Shown: positions 31,910-40,192, numbered from the stretch's first letter. The stretch is DNA of 64,000 nucleotides from Rhodococcus phenolicus (GCF_001646785.1 NZ_LRRH01000035.1:1-64000); one strand, 5' to 3'. The notes: a model not told the origin generated them from the sequence alone. A program made the numbers and translations.

Positions 31910-32458
31910 TCACTCGTTCCGGTGTTGTTCGCTCTGTGCCGGCTCGGGGAATCTCGCAGCGCGCCGACGGTAGCGCCACGGATAGATCAGCCAGAGCGCG
32001 ACGAACAGCACGGCGGTGCACACGCCGGCGGCGGTCGCCGCGGTCGAGTTCACCACGAGGCCGACGACGAGGATGACGACTCCGGTCAGCGAGACCCCGA
32101 GCAGGAGCAGGCCGGCGAGCGCGAACCGGTGGGCGGTGAGCACCAGCCGATCCAGTTGCCTGCGCCGGAACAGCAACCGGTGCATGCTGACCGGCGCGAC
32201 GAGCAGGATCGTGGCGGCGATCGAGGCGAGCACGGTGATCAGGTAGATGGTCTTCTCGTTCGTGGAGAGCGCCGTGAACCCGGGCTGGAACGGCAGTGTC
32301 ATGAGGAAGCCGGTCAGCAGTTGCACGCCGGTCTGTACGACGCGCAGTTCCTGCAGCAGGCTGGACCAGTTCCGGTCGAGTCGCTGGGCGTCGCTCTCGT
32401 AGCGGCGCGTGTATCCGGCCTCGGACGGCTCGTCGTCGGACCGGTCGGTGCGCGTCAT
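31910..32458 (-). CDS. DUF6328 membrane protein
   Basis: Protein of 182 aa with four predicted membrane segments. The blocks NWSSLLQELRVVQTGVQLLTGFLMTLPFQ-like (here starting at about residue 30) and YLITVLASIAATILLVAPVS, HRLLFRR match DUF6328, sometimes labelled sodium/proton antiporter-like. ATG 32458 is chosen; an upstream ATG at 32524 would add 22 poorly conserved residues. It is divergent from the small membrane protein at 32591; a CRP-like site lies between them. Confidence 0.75.
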   Translation of the reverse strand: MTRTDRSDDEPSEAGYTRRYESDAQRLDRNWSSLLQELRVVQTGVQLLTGFLMTLPFQPGFTALSTNEKTIYLITVLASIAATILLVAPVSMHRLLFRRRQLDRLVLTAHRFALAGLLLLGVSLTGVVILVVGLVVNSTAATAAGVCTAVLFVALWLIYPWRYRRRAARFPEPAQSEQHRNE

Positions 32459-32516
32459 GAGACAAAACTGCCATGGTCCCGGGCCCTGCGGTGCCGATGT
32501 GGGCGTTTCGCTGTCT

Positions 32517-32532
32517 TGTGACACACATCACC
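32517..32532. promoter_or_regulatory. CRP-like binding site
   Basis: TGTGACACACATCACC matches TGTGA-N6-TCACA with one mismatch. It lies between divergent genes (starts 32458 and 32591) and just before GGGTAG at 32536, which has no good -35. Confidence 0.45.
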
Positions 32533-32590
32533 GGGGGGTAGCGTCGGCTGCACCAGCCTCGGACATCGTCCTCGGGGAAGGAGATTCGAG

Positions 32591-32812
32591 ATGAAACTCA
32601 ACACCTTCGTGGCGTGGGCGGGATACACCCTCGCCCTGCTCGCGATCGCGTCGCTCGCGCTGTTTCTGCTCGCGGCGGGATACGGCCACACGGGGCCGGC
32701 GATCGTCGCGGCCATCGGGGCGGTCGTCGCAGCCGGGCTCGCGATGGCGATGATCGGCGGCACCATCCATCACGATCACAAGGTGCACCAGGTCACCCCC
32801 AGGCTGTTCTGA
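32591..32812 (+). CDS. small two-span membrane protein, paralogue of 27999 product
   Basis: Protein of 73 aa with two membrane segments (TFVAWAGYTLALLAIASLALFLLAAG and AIVAAIGAVVAAGLAMAMIGG) and a His-rich tail (HHDHKVH). The first helix shares the W-x-GY pattern, I-A-x2-A-L-x-L spacing and A-A-G turn with the protein at 27999. ATG 32591 follows AAGGAGA. Family not recognised. Its last three codons and stop form the first unit of a 16-base tandem repeat. Confidence 0.75.
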   Translation: MKLNTFVAWAGYTLALLAIASLALFLLAAGYGHTGPAIVAAIGAVVAAGLAMAMIGGTIHHDHKVHQVTPRLF

Positions 32813-32850
32813 CCGGCAGCTGTTCTGACCGGCAGCTGTTCCGACCGGCG
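32803..32850 (+). repeat. three tandem 16-bp repeats at gene end
   Basis: GCTGTTCTGACCGGCA occurs twice exactly (32803-32818, 32819-32834) and a third time with two changes (32835-32850). Each copy carries an in-frame-style TGA. The repeats lie between the 73-aa gene and the convergent PPK2 gene. Confidence 0.9.
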
Positions 32851-32862
32851 CGCCCGCGCTCG

Positions 32863-33726
32863 TCAGGCCTGCGCCAGGCGTTGCTTCTCGAGTTCGAGGT
32901 CGAACGTCGGCGCGGGCCAGTCCAGGTCGAGGCGCTCGAGCGCGTCGATCAGCAGTTCGCCGACCGCGATGCGGCTGTACCACTTGCGGTTGCACGGGAC
33001 GACGTACCAGGGCGCGTAATCGGTGTTGGTTCTGTCGAGCATCGCCTGGTACGCCTCCTGGTAGTCGGGCCACAGGGCGCGTTCGCCGACATCCGACGGG
33101 TTGTACTTCCAGTGCTTGTCCGGGCGCTCGAGGCGCTCGGCCAGGCGCTTCTTCTGTTCGTCGAGCGAGACGAACATCGCGACCTTCACGATGGTCGTTC
33201 CGCTGTCGACGATCTCCCGTTCGAACTGGTTGATCTCGTCGTAGCGGGTGCTCCAGACGCTTTCGGGCACGAGGTTGTGCACGCGCACGACCAGTACGTC
33301 CTCGTAATGCGAGCGGTCGAACACGCCCAGCTGGCCGGCGCGCGGCAACTCCTTGGAGATCCGCCACAGATAGTGGTGCTGCTTTTCTTCCGGGGTGGGC
33401 ACCCCGAAGGACGCGTGGTCGACGCCCTGCGGGTCGACGTGCCCGATCACGTGCCGCACCATGCCGCCCTTACCTGCGGTGTCCATGCCCTGCAGCACCA
33501 GCAGCACCGAGCGGCGATCACCGGTCCTGCCGTTCGCGTACAGCCTCTCCTGCAGGCCGGACAGGTACGCGCCGCGTTCCTCGAGGAGTTGCGCGCCGAG
33601 TTCCTTGCCGCCCTCGAAACCGGGTGTGGCGTTCGCGTCGATGTCCTCCACCCGGGTGTCCGGACCGGCGCGCAGCGCCTCGACGGCGGGCATCGACCAC
33701 GGGCTCTTCTCGTCGTCCTTGGGCAT
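32863..33726 (-). CDS. PPK2-family polyphosphate kinase/phosphotransferase
   Basis: Protein of 287 aa. Walker A LQGMDTAGKGGMVRHVI, lid-region DRSHYEDVLVVRVHN, and YNPSDVGERALWPDYQEAYQ are all present. The DRSHYEDVL lid and N-terminal ATPGFEGGKE layout resemble class III PPK2 enzymes, which phosphorylate AMP and ADP with polyphosphate. ATG 33726 is chosen. The broken ppx/gppA at 15455 would otherwise degrade polyphosphate, so the balance in this strain may favour storage. No SigF-type promoter was found upstream. Confidence 0.9.
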   Translation of the reverse strand: MPKDDEKSPWSMPAVEALRAGPDTRVEDIDANATPGFEGGKELGAQLLEERGAYLSGLQERLYANGRTGDRRSVLLVLQGMDTAGKGGMVRHVIGHVDPQGVDHASFGVPTPEEKQHHYLWRISKELPRAGQLGVFDRSHYEDVLVVRVHNLVPESVWSTRYDEINQFEREIVDSGTTIVKVAMFVSLDEQKKRLAERLERPDKHWKYNPSDVGERALWPDYQEAYQAMLDRTNTDYAPWYVVPCNRKWYSRIAVGELLIDALERLDLDWPAPTFDLELEKQRLAQA

Positions 33727-33800
33727 GGCACGAAGCGTGCCACACGCAGGTCCCTGCCGGTGGTGTTCGCGGCGGGTGTCGCGGCAGCGCAGGTGCGGTC

Positions 33801-34136
33801 TCAGGGAAGGTCGGTGTCGAGCAGATCGGCGTCGTCGGGGCCCACCGGGTAGGGCGGAGGGTCGATGCCGTCGATCATGTGGCTGCCCCACAGGTCGACG
33901 TCGGTCACGCGCGCGGTCGCGGTGCCGGCGTGACCGCGGTCGGGAAGTGTCAGCGTGAGCTCGGTGCCGGTGGCCGGGGGCGCGTCCGGTGCGAGCGCGG
34001 CGGCCAGGTCGCGCAGCCTGCCCCGCCAGCGGTGGCGGCCGCTGATCGGATCGAACCAGTCGGCCAGTTCCACGTCGACGACGATCTGCCTGCCGCCGAC
34101 GACGACCTCGGCGCGGCCACGGTATCCCTCGGACAT
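33801..34136 (-). CDS. DUF4873 domain protein
   Basis: Protein of 111 aa, beta-rich. GYRGRAEVVVGGRQIVVDVELADWFDPISGRHRW is the opening block typical of DUF4873 (positions 4-37), often found fused to flavin monooxygenases in actinobacteria; here it stands alone. ATG 34136 is chosen. A perfect inverted repeat lies 13 bases upstream (34149-34169), between this gene and the TetR gene on the same strand, suggesting repression by that or another TetR protein. Confidence 0.8.
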   Translation of the reverse strand: MSEGYRGRAEVVVGGRQIVVDVELADWFDPISGRHRWRGRLRDLAAALAPDAPPATGTELTLTLPDRGHAGTATARVTDVDLWGSHMIDGIDPPPYPVGPDDADLLDTDLP

Positions 34137-34148
34137 ACCTCGATTTTA

Positions 34149-34169
34149 CACGTAACTCGAAGTTACGTG
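34149..34169. promoter_or_regulatory. perfect palindrome, predicted TetR-family operator
   Basis: CACGTAACT (34149-34157), spacer CGA, then its exact complement (34161-34169). Such odd-spaced 9-3-9 palindromes are typical TetR operators. It lies between the madR-like gene and DUF4873. Confidence 0.6.
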
Positions 34170-34176
34170 AAACTGG

Positions 34177-34941
34177 TCACTCTGCGCCGGATTCGCGGTC
34201 GTCCTCGCGCCGCAGCGGATGCGGCTGCGACTTGAACTTGACGGGCGAGCCGTCCGCCGACGCGATCCCGGTCATCCCGCCCCAGGTCATCATCGTCAGG
34301 TAGTCGATGAGATCCTCCGCCGTCATCGACTTGTTCGAGATCCACCAGTGCGTCGCGAGCTGGATTCCGCCGACGATGCCGTACGCCCACGGGACGGATC
34401 CCCCCGAATCCATCTCCAGCAGCCGCAGGCGCTCACCGAGGACCGTCGCCACCAACTCGGCGATCATCCGCTCGGAATCGGCGACCACGTCGCGGCTCGC
34501 CGACGAGCTGTTGCTCATCACGTACAGGTAGACCTCGGGATCGGAGGCGACCGTCTCGACGTAGGCGGCGATGGCGACCCGGGTCAGTTCGTACTCGTCG
34601 AGGTCCTCGGCGACCGCCGCGTAGATCTTCGGCGCCAGGATCCGCTCGACGTACCGCAGCATCGTCGCGGTCGTCAGATCGTTCTTGTCCGTGAAGTAGC
34701 GGTAGAGGACCGTCTTGGAGACGCCGATCTCCGCGGCGATCTCGTCCATCCCCACATCGTGGCCGCGCACGCGGATCGCGGCGATCGTGCCGTCGACGAG
34801 TTCCTCGCGCCGCGCGATCTTGTGCTCGTGCCACCGGCGCTTGCGTCCGTCCTGTTTGGCGGGCGCCGACTGCGGGGCCGAGGATTCGAGGGGGGAGGTT
34901 TCGAGGGGCGAGGTCGGGGAGGGCGCACTTTTGCTGGGCAC
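34177..34941 (-). CDS. madR: TetR-family regulator, MadR-like (Rv0472c position)
   Basis: Protein of about 254 aa with an N-terminal helix-turn-helix (MDEIAAEIGVSKTVLYRYF) after a Pro/Ser-rich leader, and a ligand domain with YVETVASDPEVYLYVMSNSS. Gene order (TetR, divergent DUF445, XRE, HbhA) matches the Rv0472c-Rv0475 region, where the TetR protein has been described as MadR, a regulator of mycolic acid desaturases responding to acyl-CoA. The GTG start at 34941 is uncertain because the leader is poorly conserved. The orthology rests on synteny and recalled similarity. Confidence 0.8.
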   Translation of the reverse strand: MPSKSAPSPTSPLETSPLESSAPQSAPAKQDGRKRRWHEHKIARREELVDGTIAAIRVRGHDVGMDEIAAEIGVSKTVLYRYFTDKNDLTTATMLRYVERILAPKIYAAVAEDLDEYELTRVAIAAYVETVASDPEVYLYVMSNSSSASRDVVADSERMIAELVATVLGERLRLLEMDSGGSVPWAYGIVGGIQLATHWWISNKSMTAEDLIDYLTMMTWGGMTGIASADGSPVKFKSQPHPLRREDDRESGAE

Positions 34942-35039
34942 TGGGTTGGCACATCCGTTCGGTTTCGATCGTCGGCTCAGTCTACGGCGACCGGTATGTG
35001 TCGCGGAGGTCCCGCAGGTGTCCGTCCGATTTCGGCACA

Positions 35040-36311
35040 ATGGCGAAGGTGCAGCTTCTGAGCAACGACGACGCCGTCAAGCGCGGCGACCTCCGCCGCA
35101 TGAAAGCGGTTGCCACCGGGTTCCTGGTCTTCGCCACGGTGGTGTATCTGTTCTGCCGCTGGCAGGAAACCCGGGGAGCCGGTGAGTGGGTCGGCTACGT
35201 GCGCGCGGCCTCGGAGGCGGGCATGGTCGGCGCACTCGCCGACTGGTTCGCCGTGACCGCCCTGTTCCGGCACCCCCTCGGAATCCCGGTGCCCCACACC
35301 GCGATCATCAAGAAGAAGAAGGATCAGCTCGGTGCGAGCCTGAGCTCGTTCGTCGGTACCAACTTCCTGGCTCCGGAGGTCGTGTCGGCAAAGATCGAGT
35401 CCGCGCAGATCCCGCTGCGGCTGGGCGCGTGGATGGCCCAGCCCGCGAACGCGCACCGGGTCGCGCAGGAGACCTCGACGGTGTTGCGCGGCATCGTGAC
35501 GGTGCTGCGCGAGGAGGACATCCAGCAGGTCATCGACAACACGATCGTCAAGCGCATCGCCGAGCCGGAATGGGGGCCGCCGATCGGCCGCGTGCTGACC
35601 GAGCTCATCGCCGAGGAACGTCACCTGCCGCTGATCGACATGCTCGCCGAGCGGGCTCATCAGTGGGCGCTGGGAAGCCAGGAGACCATCGACCGGATCA
35701 TCTCGCGCGATTCGCCGTCGTGGTCGCCGAAGTTCGTCGACATGCTGCTGGGTGAGAAGATCCACCGCGAACTCGTCGAATTCACCTGGAAGGTCCGGTC
35801 CAACCCGGATCACGAGGTCCGGCTCGCCGCGAACAAGTTCCTCGCCGACTACGCCCGCGATCTGCAGACGGATCCGGCGACGATCGCCAAGGCCGAACGC
35901 GTCAAGGCCGAGATCATGGGCCGGGACGAGGTGACCCAGCTCGCGGCCGCCACGTGGCGGACCGCCAAGCGCATGATCCTCGAATCCGTCGACGATCCGA
36001 ACAGCACCCTGCGCACGAAGGTCGCCGAGAACGTCATGCACTTCGGGGCGCGGCTGCGCGACGACGACGAGCTGCGCGGCAAGGTCGACGGCTGGCTGCT
36101 GGCCGGTGCCCGCTACATCGCCGCGAACTACGCGGACGAGATCACCGCGGTGATCCGGGAGACCGTCGAGCGGTGGGACGCCGACGAGGCGAGCCGGAAG
36201 ATCGAGCTGGCCGTCGGGCGTGATCTGCAGTTCATCCGCATCAACGGCACGGTCGTCGGCTCGCTCGCCGGTCTGGCCATCTACACCGTCTCCCAGCTGC
36301 TGTTCGCGTGA
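35040..36311 (+). CDS. DUF445 membrane-anchored protein
   Basis: Protein of 423 aa. N-terminal membrane segment (AVATGFLVFATVVYLFC), then the DUF445 block GYVRAASEAGMVGALADWFAVTALFRHPLGIPVPHTAII, long helical repeats, and a C-terminal membrane helix (GTVVGSLAGLAIYTVSQLL). The protein probably forms a helical rod at the membrane; function unknown. It corresponds by position and length to Rv0473. ATG 35040 is chosen. It is divergent from the madR-like gene. Confidence 0.88.
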   Translation: MAKVQLLSNDDAVKRGDLRRMKAVATGFLVFATVVYLFCRWQETRGAGEWVGYVRAASEAGMVGALADWFAVTALFRHPLGIPVPHTAIIKKKKDQLGASLSSFVGTNFLAPEVVSAKIESAQIPLRLGAWMAQPANAHRVAQETSTVLRGIVTVLREEDIQQVIDNTIVKRIAEPEWGPPIGRVLTELIAEERHLPLIDMLAERAHQWALGSQETIDRIISRDSPSWSPKFVDMLLGEKIHRELVEFTWKVRSNPDHEVRLAANKFLADYARDLQTDPATIAKAERVKAEIMGRDEVTQLAAATWRTAKRMILESVDDPNSTLRTKVAENVMHFGARLRDDDELRGKVDGWLLAGARYIAANYADEITAVIRETVERWDADEASRKIELAVGRDLQFIRINGTVVGSLAGLAIYTVSQLLFA

Positions 36312-36322
36312 GGTCGCTCACT

Positions 36323-36365
36323 TGCTAGCAGAGTGCTTGCTGTAGCTAGCACCCGCTCGTATGCT
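36323..36365 (+). promoter_or_regulatory. promoter and possible autoregulatory sites of XRE gene
   Basis: -35 TTGCTG (36337-36342), 17 bases, -10 TATGCT (36360-36365), then six bases to ATG 36372, so the mRNA should be leaderless. GCTAGC occurs twice (36324-36329 and 36345-36350), 21 bases apart, flanking and inside the promoter. Confidence 0.65.
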
Positions 36366-36371
36366 GGGGAC

Positions 36372-36881
36372 ATGCCCACGAATCAAGGGGACGCCGCACC
36401 GGTCGACAGTCCGGACGGTGACGGATCCGGAATCACCGGACCGAGCGACCTCGCGTCGCGTGTCGTGAACACCGCCGCTCAGGACATCGGCGGGTTCATC
36501 CGCTCCCAGCGCGAGGCGGCGCAGGTGTCGCTGCGGCAGTTGTCGCAGCTCGCCGGCGTCAGCAATCCCTATCTCAGCCAGATCGAACGTGGGTTGCGCA
36601 AGCCCTCTGCGGAGGTGCTCGGGCAGATCGCCAAGGGCCTCCGGTTGTCCGCGGAGGTTCTCTACGTGCGGGCCGGGATTCTCGAGCAGCGGCCGCACAG
36701 CGCGGTACGTGACGCGCTGCTGGCCGATACCGCGCTCAACGAGCGGCAGAAGCAGGTCCTGCTCGACATCTACGACTCGTTCTGTCGCGAGAACGAATCC
36801 GCCCCGCCCGGGCAGGCGCCGGACACCGATTCCGGGACCGCCGCCCAGTACGAGACCGACCCCGATGAACAGGAGAAATGA
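36372..36881 (+). CDS. XRE-family helix-turn-helix regulator (Rv0474 position)
   Basis: Protein of 169 aa. A classical lambda-type HTH spans about residues 38-95: FIRSQREAAQVSLRQLSQLA, VSNPYLSQIERGLRKPSAEVL. The C-terminal half (SAVRDALLADTALNERQKQVLLDIY) may dimerise. The ATG is six bases after TATGCT, so it is probably leaderless. It is one base upstream of the hbhA-like start, so both genes form an operon. Repeated GCTAGC motifs in its promoter could be its own operator. Confidence 0.88.
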   Translation: MPTNQGDAAPVDSPDGDGSGITGPSDLASRVVNTAAQDIGGFIRSQREAAQVSLRQLSQLAGVSNPYLSQIERGLRKPSAEVLGQIAKGLRLSAEVLYVRAGILEQRPHSAVRDALLADTALNERQKQVLLDIYDSFCRENESAPPGQAPDTDSGTAAQYETDPDEQEK

Positions 36882-36882
36882 C

Positions 36883-37716
36883 ATGACCGATCCCAATGTC
36901 GCCATCCGTACCTCCCTCTACGCCGCGGTCGGCGCGGGCGACGCCGTGGTCCAGGCCGTCGCCGACGTCGTCGCCCAGGTGCGCGAGCGCGCCGAAACCA
37001 ACCGGAGCGACGTCAACGAGCGCGTCGAGAACGCCCGCGAGAAGCTTCTGGGCCTGCCCGCGGACCTCACCGAGACCGTCGAGTCCCTGCGCGACCGTCT
37101 CGCCGGACTGCCGGCCGAACTGCCCGAGGAGATCGCCGAACTGCGCGAGAAGTTCAGCCCCGAGGAGCTGCGCAAGGTCGCGGAGGCATACCTGAAGGTC
37201 GCGTCCGATCTGTACACCTCGCTCGCCGAGCGCGGCGAGGAGACCGTCGAGCGGCTCCGCAAGCAGCCCGCCGTCGAAGAGGGCCTCGGGCGCGCCGAAG
37301 CCGCGTTCGGCGACGCCGTCGATCTCACCGAGGACGCTCTCGGCACCGTCGCCCGCCAGACGCGCGCCGTCGGTGAGCGTGCCGCGAAGCTCGCCGGTAT
37401 CGCCGCCGGCCGCATCTCCGAGACCGCCGAGGGGGTCGGCGACGCCATCGCCGACGCCGGCGACGAGGCGGCGCTGAAGGTCCTCGAGTTCGCGGACCAG
37501 GCCGAAGAGGTCGCCGACGAGGCTGCCGATCGCGTCGAGGGCGCCGCGCTCGAGGTGGACGAGGCCGCCAAGTCCGTGACGGAGAAGGCGGCGCCTGCCA
37601 AGGCCGCTGCCGGGAAGGCTCCCGCCAAGGCCGCGCCGGCCAAGGCGCCCGCCAAGACCGCCGCGGCGAAGGCTCCCGCGAAGAAGGCGGCGCCGCGCAA
37701 GACCACCGGCGCCTGA
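36883..37716 (+). CDS. HbhA-like heparin-binding hemagglutinin homologue (Rv0475 position)
   Basis: Protein of 277 aa, almost wholly helical. N-terminal part AIRTSLYAAVGAGDAVVQAV and FSPEELRKVAEAYLKVASDL match HbhA of mycobacteria, a coiled-coil surface protein that binds heparan sulfate through a Lys/Ala/Pro-rich tail; a comparable tail is present (KAAAGKAPAKAAPAKAPAK from about residue 230). There is an unusually long Ala/Glu-rich middle region. In an environmental bacterium the role may be lipid-body or cell-surface adhesion. It follows the XRE gene with a one-base gap and ends in a strong terminator. Confidence 0.85.
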   Translation: MTDPNVAIRTSLYAAVGAGDAVVQAVADVVAQVRERAETNRSDVNERVENAREKLLGLPADLTETVESLRDRLAGLPAELPEEIAELREKFSPEELRKVAEAYLKVASDLYTSLAERGEETVERLRKQPAVEEGLGRAEAAFGDAVDLTEDALGTVARQTRAVGERAAKLAGIAAGRISETAEGVGDAIADAGDEAALKVLEFADQAEEVADEAADRVEGAALEVDEAAKSVTEKAAPAKAAAGKAPAKAAPAKAPAKTAAAKAPAKKAAPRKTTGA

Positions 37717-37743
37717 TCGCAGGTTTCGCAGCAGAACCAGGGC

Positions 37744-37777
37744 ATCGGCTCCCGTGCGGCAGTGCACGGGAGCCGAT
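37744..37777 (+). terminator. terminator hairpin after hbhA-like gene
   Basis: Two perfect 14-base arms (37744-37757 and 37764-37777, beginning ATCGGCTCCC) around a 6-base loop. It ends six bases before the -10 (TAGGAT) of the next gene. Confidence 0.85.
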
Positions 37778-37794
37778 ACTCGTAGGATGGAAAC

Positions 37795-38085
37795 GTGCCG
37801 AATGTGAATTCTCTTGCCGGTCTGATCCTCTTCGCCCTGCAGATCCTGGCGATCGCAGGGGCGGTGTTCGCGCTGGTTCACGCGGTGCGTCAGCCGGCGG
37901 AAGCGTTCCCCGCCGTGGACAAGCTCACCAAGCCGGTGTGGCTCGGGATCCTCGCGGTCGCGCTGATCGTGCTGTTCTTCCTCGGGGCCATCGGGATGCT
38001 GGGCATCGTCGCCGTCGTCGCGGTGTGCGTGTACCTGGTGGATGTGCGCCCGCGCGTGGAGGAAGTGCAACGCCCGCGCTGGTGA
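37795..38085 (+). CDS. DUF2516 small membrane protein (Rv0476 position)
   Basis: Protein of 96 aa with two to three membrane segments: LAGLILFALQILAIAGAVFALVHA-like helix at 7-30, and WLGILAVALIVLFFLGAIGM plus IVAVVAVCVYLVDVRP. VRQPAEAFPAVDKLTKPVWL is the conserved cytoplasmic loop of DUF2516. GTG 37795 lies six bases after TAGGAT, so it is probably leaderless. Function unknown. Confidence 0.88.
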   Translation: MPNVNSLAGLILFALQILAIAGAVFALVHAVRQPAEAFPAVDKLTKPVWLGILAVALIVLFFLGAIGMLGIVAVVAVCVYLVDVRPRVEEVQRPRW

Positions 38086-38202
38086 GATGCGCGGCCGGGC
38101 GGTGAGGTGGTCCCCGCGGCTCCGGCTGTCGTCCCTTGACACCGCGCGGCGAGATAGTGACACTCGGAGTAACGGCTAAATTTCCGAGACGAGGTGATCG
38201 CC

Positions 38203-39105
38203 GTGACGCTCACCCGACCCGTCCGCACCGGTGAACGACAGGACACCGCTGCGCGGCTGCTCGAATCCGCCGCGCGCTCGTCGTTCGATCCCGAGATCGA
38301 AATCGACTGGGACGCGCCGATCCCGCCGGACAAATACGGCATGAGTCCCGAATGGTCGAGTCTCTACGGCACCGGCCTCTGGGACCGGATGACCGAGGAC
38401 CAGCGCATCACCCTCACGCGGCACGAAGCCGCCAGCATCGCCGGAACCGGCATCTGGTTCGAGATGATCCTCATGCAGATGCTCGTCCGCGATCTCTACC
38501 GGCACGACCCGGCGACCCCCTACGTGCAGTTCGGCCTCACCGAAATCGCCGACGAATGCCGGCACTCGACGATGTTCGCCCGGTCCGCGCAGCACTTCGG
38601 TGTCCCCTCCTACCGGCCCCCGCGCTGGGTCCGCGAATCCGGACGCGCCTTCAAGGCCGTCGCCGGGGGCGCGCTCGCGTTCGGCGGGGCACTGTTCGCC
38701 GAGGAGATCCTCGACGCGATGCAACGCGACTTCATGCGCGACGACCGCGTCCAGCCGATCACCCGGACCGTGAGCCGCATCCACGTGATCGAGGAATCCC
38801 GGCACATCCGCTACGCCCGCGAGGAAACCGCGCGCCGCATGCGCGACGTGTCCCGCCTCGACCGCGCATGGATCCGGATGCATCTTGCCGTCTCGGCGTA
38901 TTTCATCGTCACGAGCCTGGTCAACCCGCGCGTCTACGCGGCGGCCGGCCTCGACGTCGACGAGGCGAAGGCAGCGGCCCGGACCAACACCCACCACCAG
39001 GACCGCATCCGTCACGCCTCCCGCCGCACCGTCGAATTCCTCGACGACGTGGGGCTCATCGGCGGTCCCTCGACCGTGCTCCTGCGCCGCGCGCACATCA
39101 TCTGA
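38203..39105 (+). CDS. AurF-like diiron oxygenase
   Basis: Protein of 300 aa with the helical-bundle pattern of AurF-type diiron N-oxygenases (PF11583). Ligand-like motifs: ITLTRHEAASIAGTG, LTEIADECRHSTMF (Glu, Glu-x2-His), FAEEILDAMQRDFM, and HVIEESRHIRYAREE (His, Glu-x3-His). Members oxidise arylamines or hydroxylate other substrates; the substrate here is unknown. I prefer GTG 38203, with GAGG at 8 bases; GTG 38194 is possible. It is an insertion relative to the M. tuberculosis order and lies just upstream of an alpha/beta hydrolase. Confidence 0.85.
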   Translation: MTLTRPVRTGERQDTAARLLESAARSSFDPEIEIDWDAPIPPDKYGMSPEWSSLYGTGLWDRMTEDQRITLTRHEAASIAGTGIWFEMILMQMLVRDLYRHDPATPYVQFGLTEIADECRHSTMFARSAQHFGVPSYRPPRWVRESGRAFKAVAGGALAFGGALFAEEILDAMQRDFMRDDRVQPITRTVSRIHVIEESRHIRYAREETARRMRDVSRLDRAWIRMHLAVSAYFIVTSLVNPRVYAAAGLDVDEAKAAARTNTHHQDRIRHASRRTVEFLDDVGLIGGPSTVLLRRAHII

Positions 39106-39142
39106 CCCGGCATCGCACCCACCAGATCGGAGAAGAACACAG

Positions 39143-40192
39143 GTGAAGAAGCCCTCACGCCGGACCGCCCTCGCGGTCTCCGGACTCGTCGCCGTCGGCA
39201 CCGCCCTCGGAACCGCAGCCGCCCGCCGTCGCGGCACCGCGGTCCGTAGCGTCGTGGCGGTTCCCGGGGATCCCGGCGACGCCCTGCTCGCGCATCCGCA
39301 GGCCGTCCACGACGAGGTCGACGTCAGCGCGGACGACGGGGCACGCCTGCACGTGCGCGCGTACGGCGACCCCGATGCCGACATCCTCGTGCTGAGCCAT
39401 GGCTGGACCTGCTCCACCGACTTCTGGACACCGCAGATCAACGCGTTCGCCGAGAAGTACCGCGTCGTCGTCTACGACCAGCGCGGACACGGCCGCAGCG
39501 AGACCGGCAGCCGCGTCTTCGGACCCGACGTACTCGCCGACGACCTGGCCGCGGTACTCGCCGCGACCGTCCCCGCCGGCCGCAGGGCCGTGCTCGCAGG
39601 GCACAGCATGGGCGGCATCAGCATCATGGCGTGGGCCGAACGGCACCCGGACCAGGTGCGAGACAAGGTGTCGGGGGTGCTGCTCGCGAGCACCGGCATG
39701 GACAATCTCGTGGCCGCCTCGACGATCGTGCCGCTGCCGCAACGCGCACCGCGCGTCCCGGTACCCGTCGCCCGCCGGCTGATGGGCGCGACCGTGCCGC
39801 TGGTTGCATCCTCGGTCACCACCCGCGCGATCAAGTACGTCGCTCTGTCGCCGACCGCGACGCCCGCCGCCGTCGCGTTCTGCGAGAAGATCGTGCTCGG
39901 CTGCCCTCCCCGCACCCGCGGCGGCTGGGGTGTCGCGCTCAGCGCCCTCGACGTCCACCTCGGACTCGCGAACCTCATCGTCCCGACGACGGTCCTCGTG
40001 GGCAGCGCCGACCGCCTCACCCCGCCGAGCCACGCGGAGCGCCTGGCCGCCGGGCTCGACGAAGCCGGCAACCTCGAGCACCTCGTCGTCGTCGACGGTA
40101 TCGGGCACATGAGCTCGGTCGAAGCGATCGACGTGTTCAACTTCGAACTGGAGCACCTCTTCGAACTCGCCGGGCAGCCCGTCGGCAGCTGA
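39143..40192 (+). CDS. alpha/beta hydrolase with N-terminal membrane anchor or signal
   Basis: Protein of 349 aa. The N-terminus KKPSRRTALAVSGLVAVG then TALGTAAARRRG is a basic/hydrophobic anchor or possible Tat-like signal. The fold has the oxyanion region LSHGWTCSTDFW, the nucleophile elbow AGHSMGGISI, catalytic Asp in LVGSADRLTPP, and His in DGIGHMSSVEA. It resembles epoxide-hydrolase or lipase-like enzymes of actinobacteria. It is downstream of the diiron oxygenase (38-base gap), so they may form an operon. Confidence 0.85.
   Translation: MKKPSRRTALAVSGLVAVGTALGTAAARRRGTAVRSVVAVPGDPGDALLAHPQAVHDEVDVSADDGARLHVRAYGDPDADILVLSHGWTCSTDFWTPQINAFAEKYRVVVYDQRGHGRSETGSRVFGPDVLADDLAAVLAATVPAGRRAVLAGHSMGGISIMAWAERHPDQVRDKVSGVLLASTGMDNLVAASTIVPLPQRAPRVPVPVARRLMGATVPLVASSVTTRAIKYVALSPTATPAAVAFCEKIVLGCPPRTRGGWGVALSALDVHLGLANLIVPTTVLVGSADRLTPPSHAERLAAGLDEAGNLEHLVVVDGIGHMSSVEAIDVFNFELEHLFELAGQPVGS

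Noticed and set aside
32536-32541. GGGTAG before the 73-aa membrane protein as a SigF promoter.
   Set aside because: No matching -35; the preceding bases instead form a CRP-like site.
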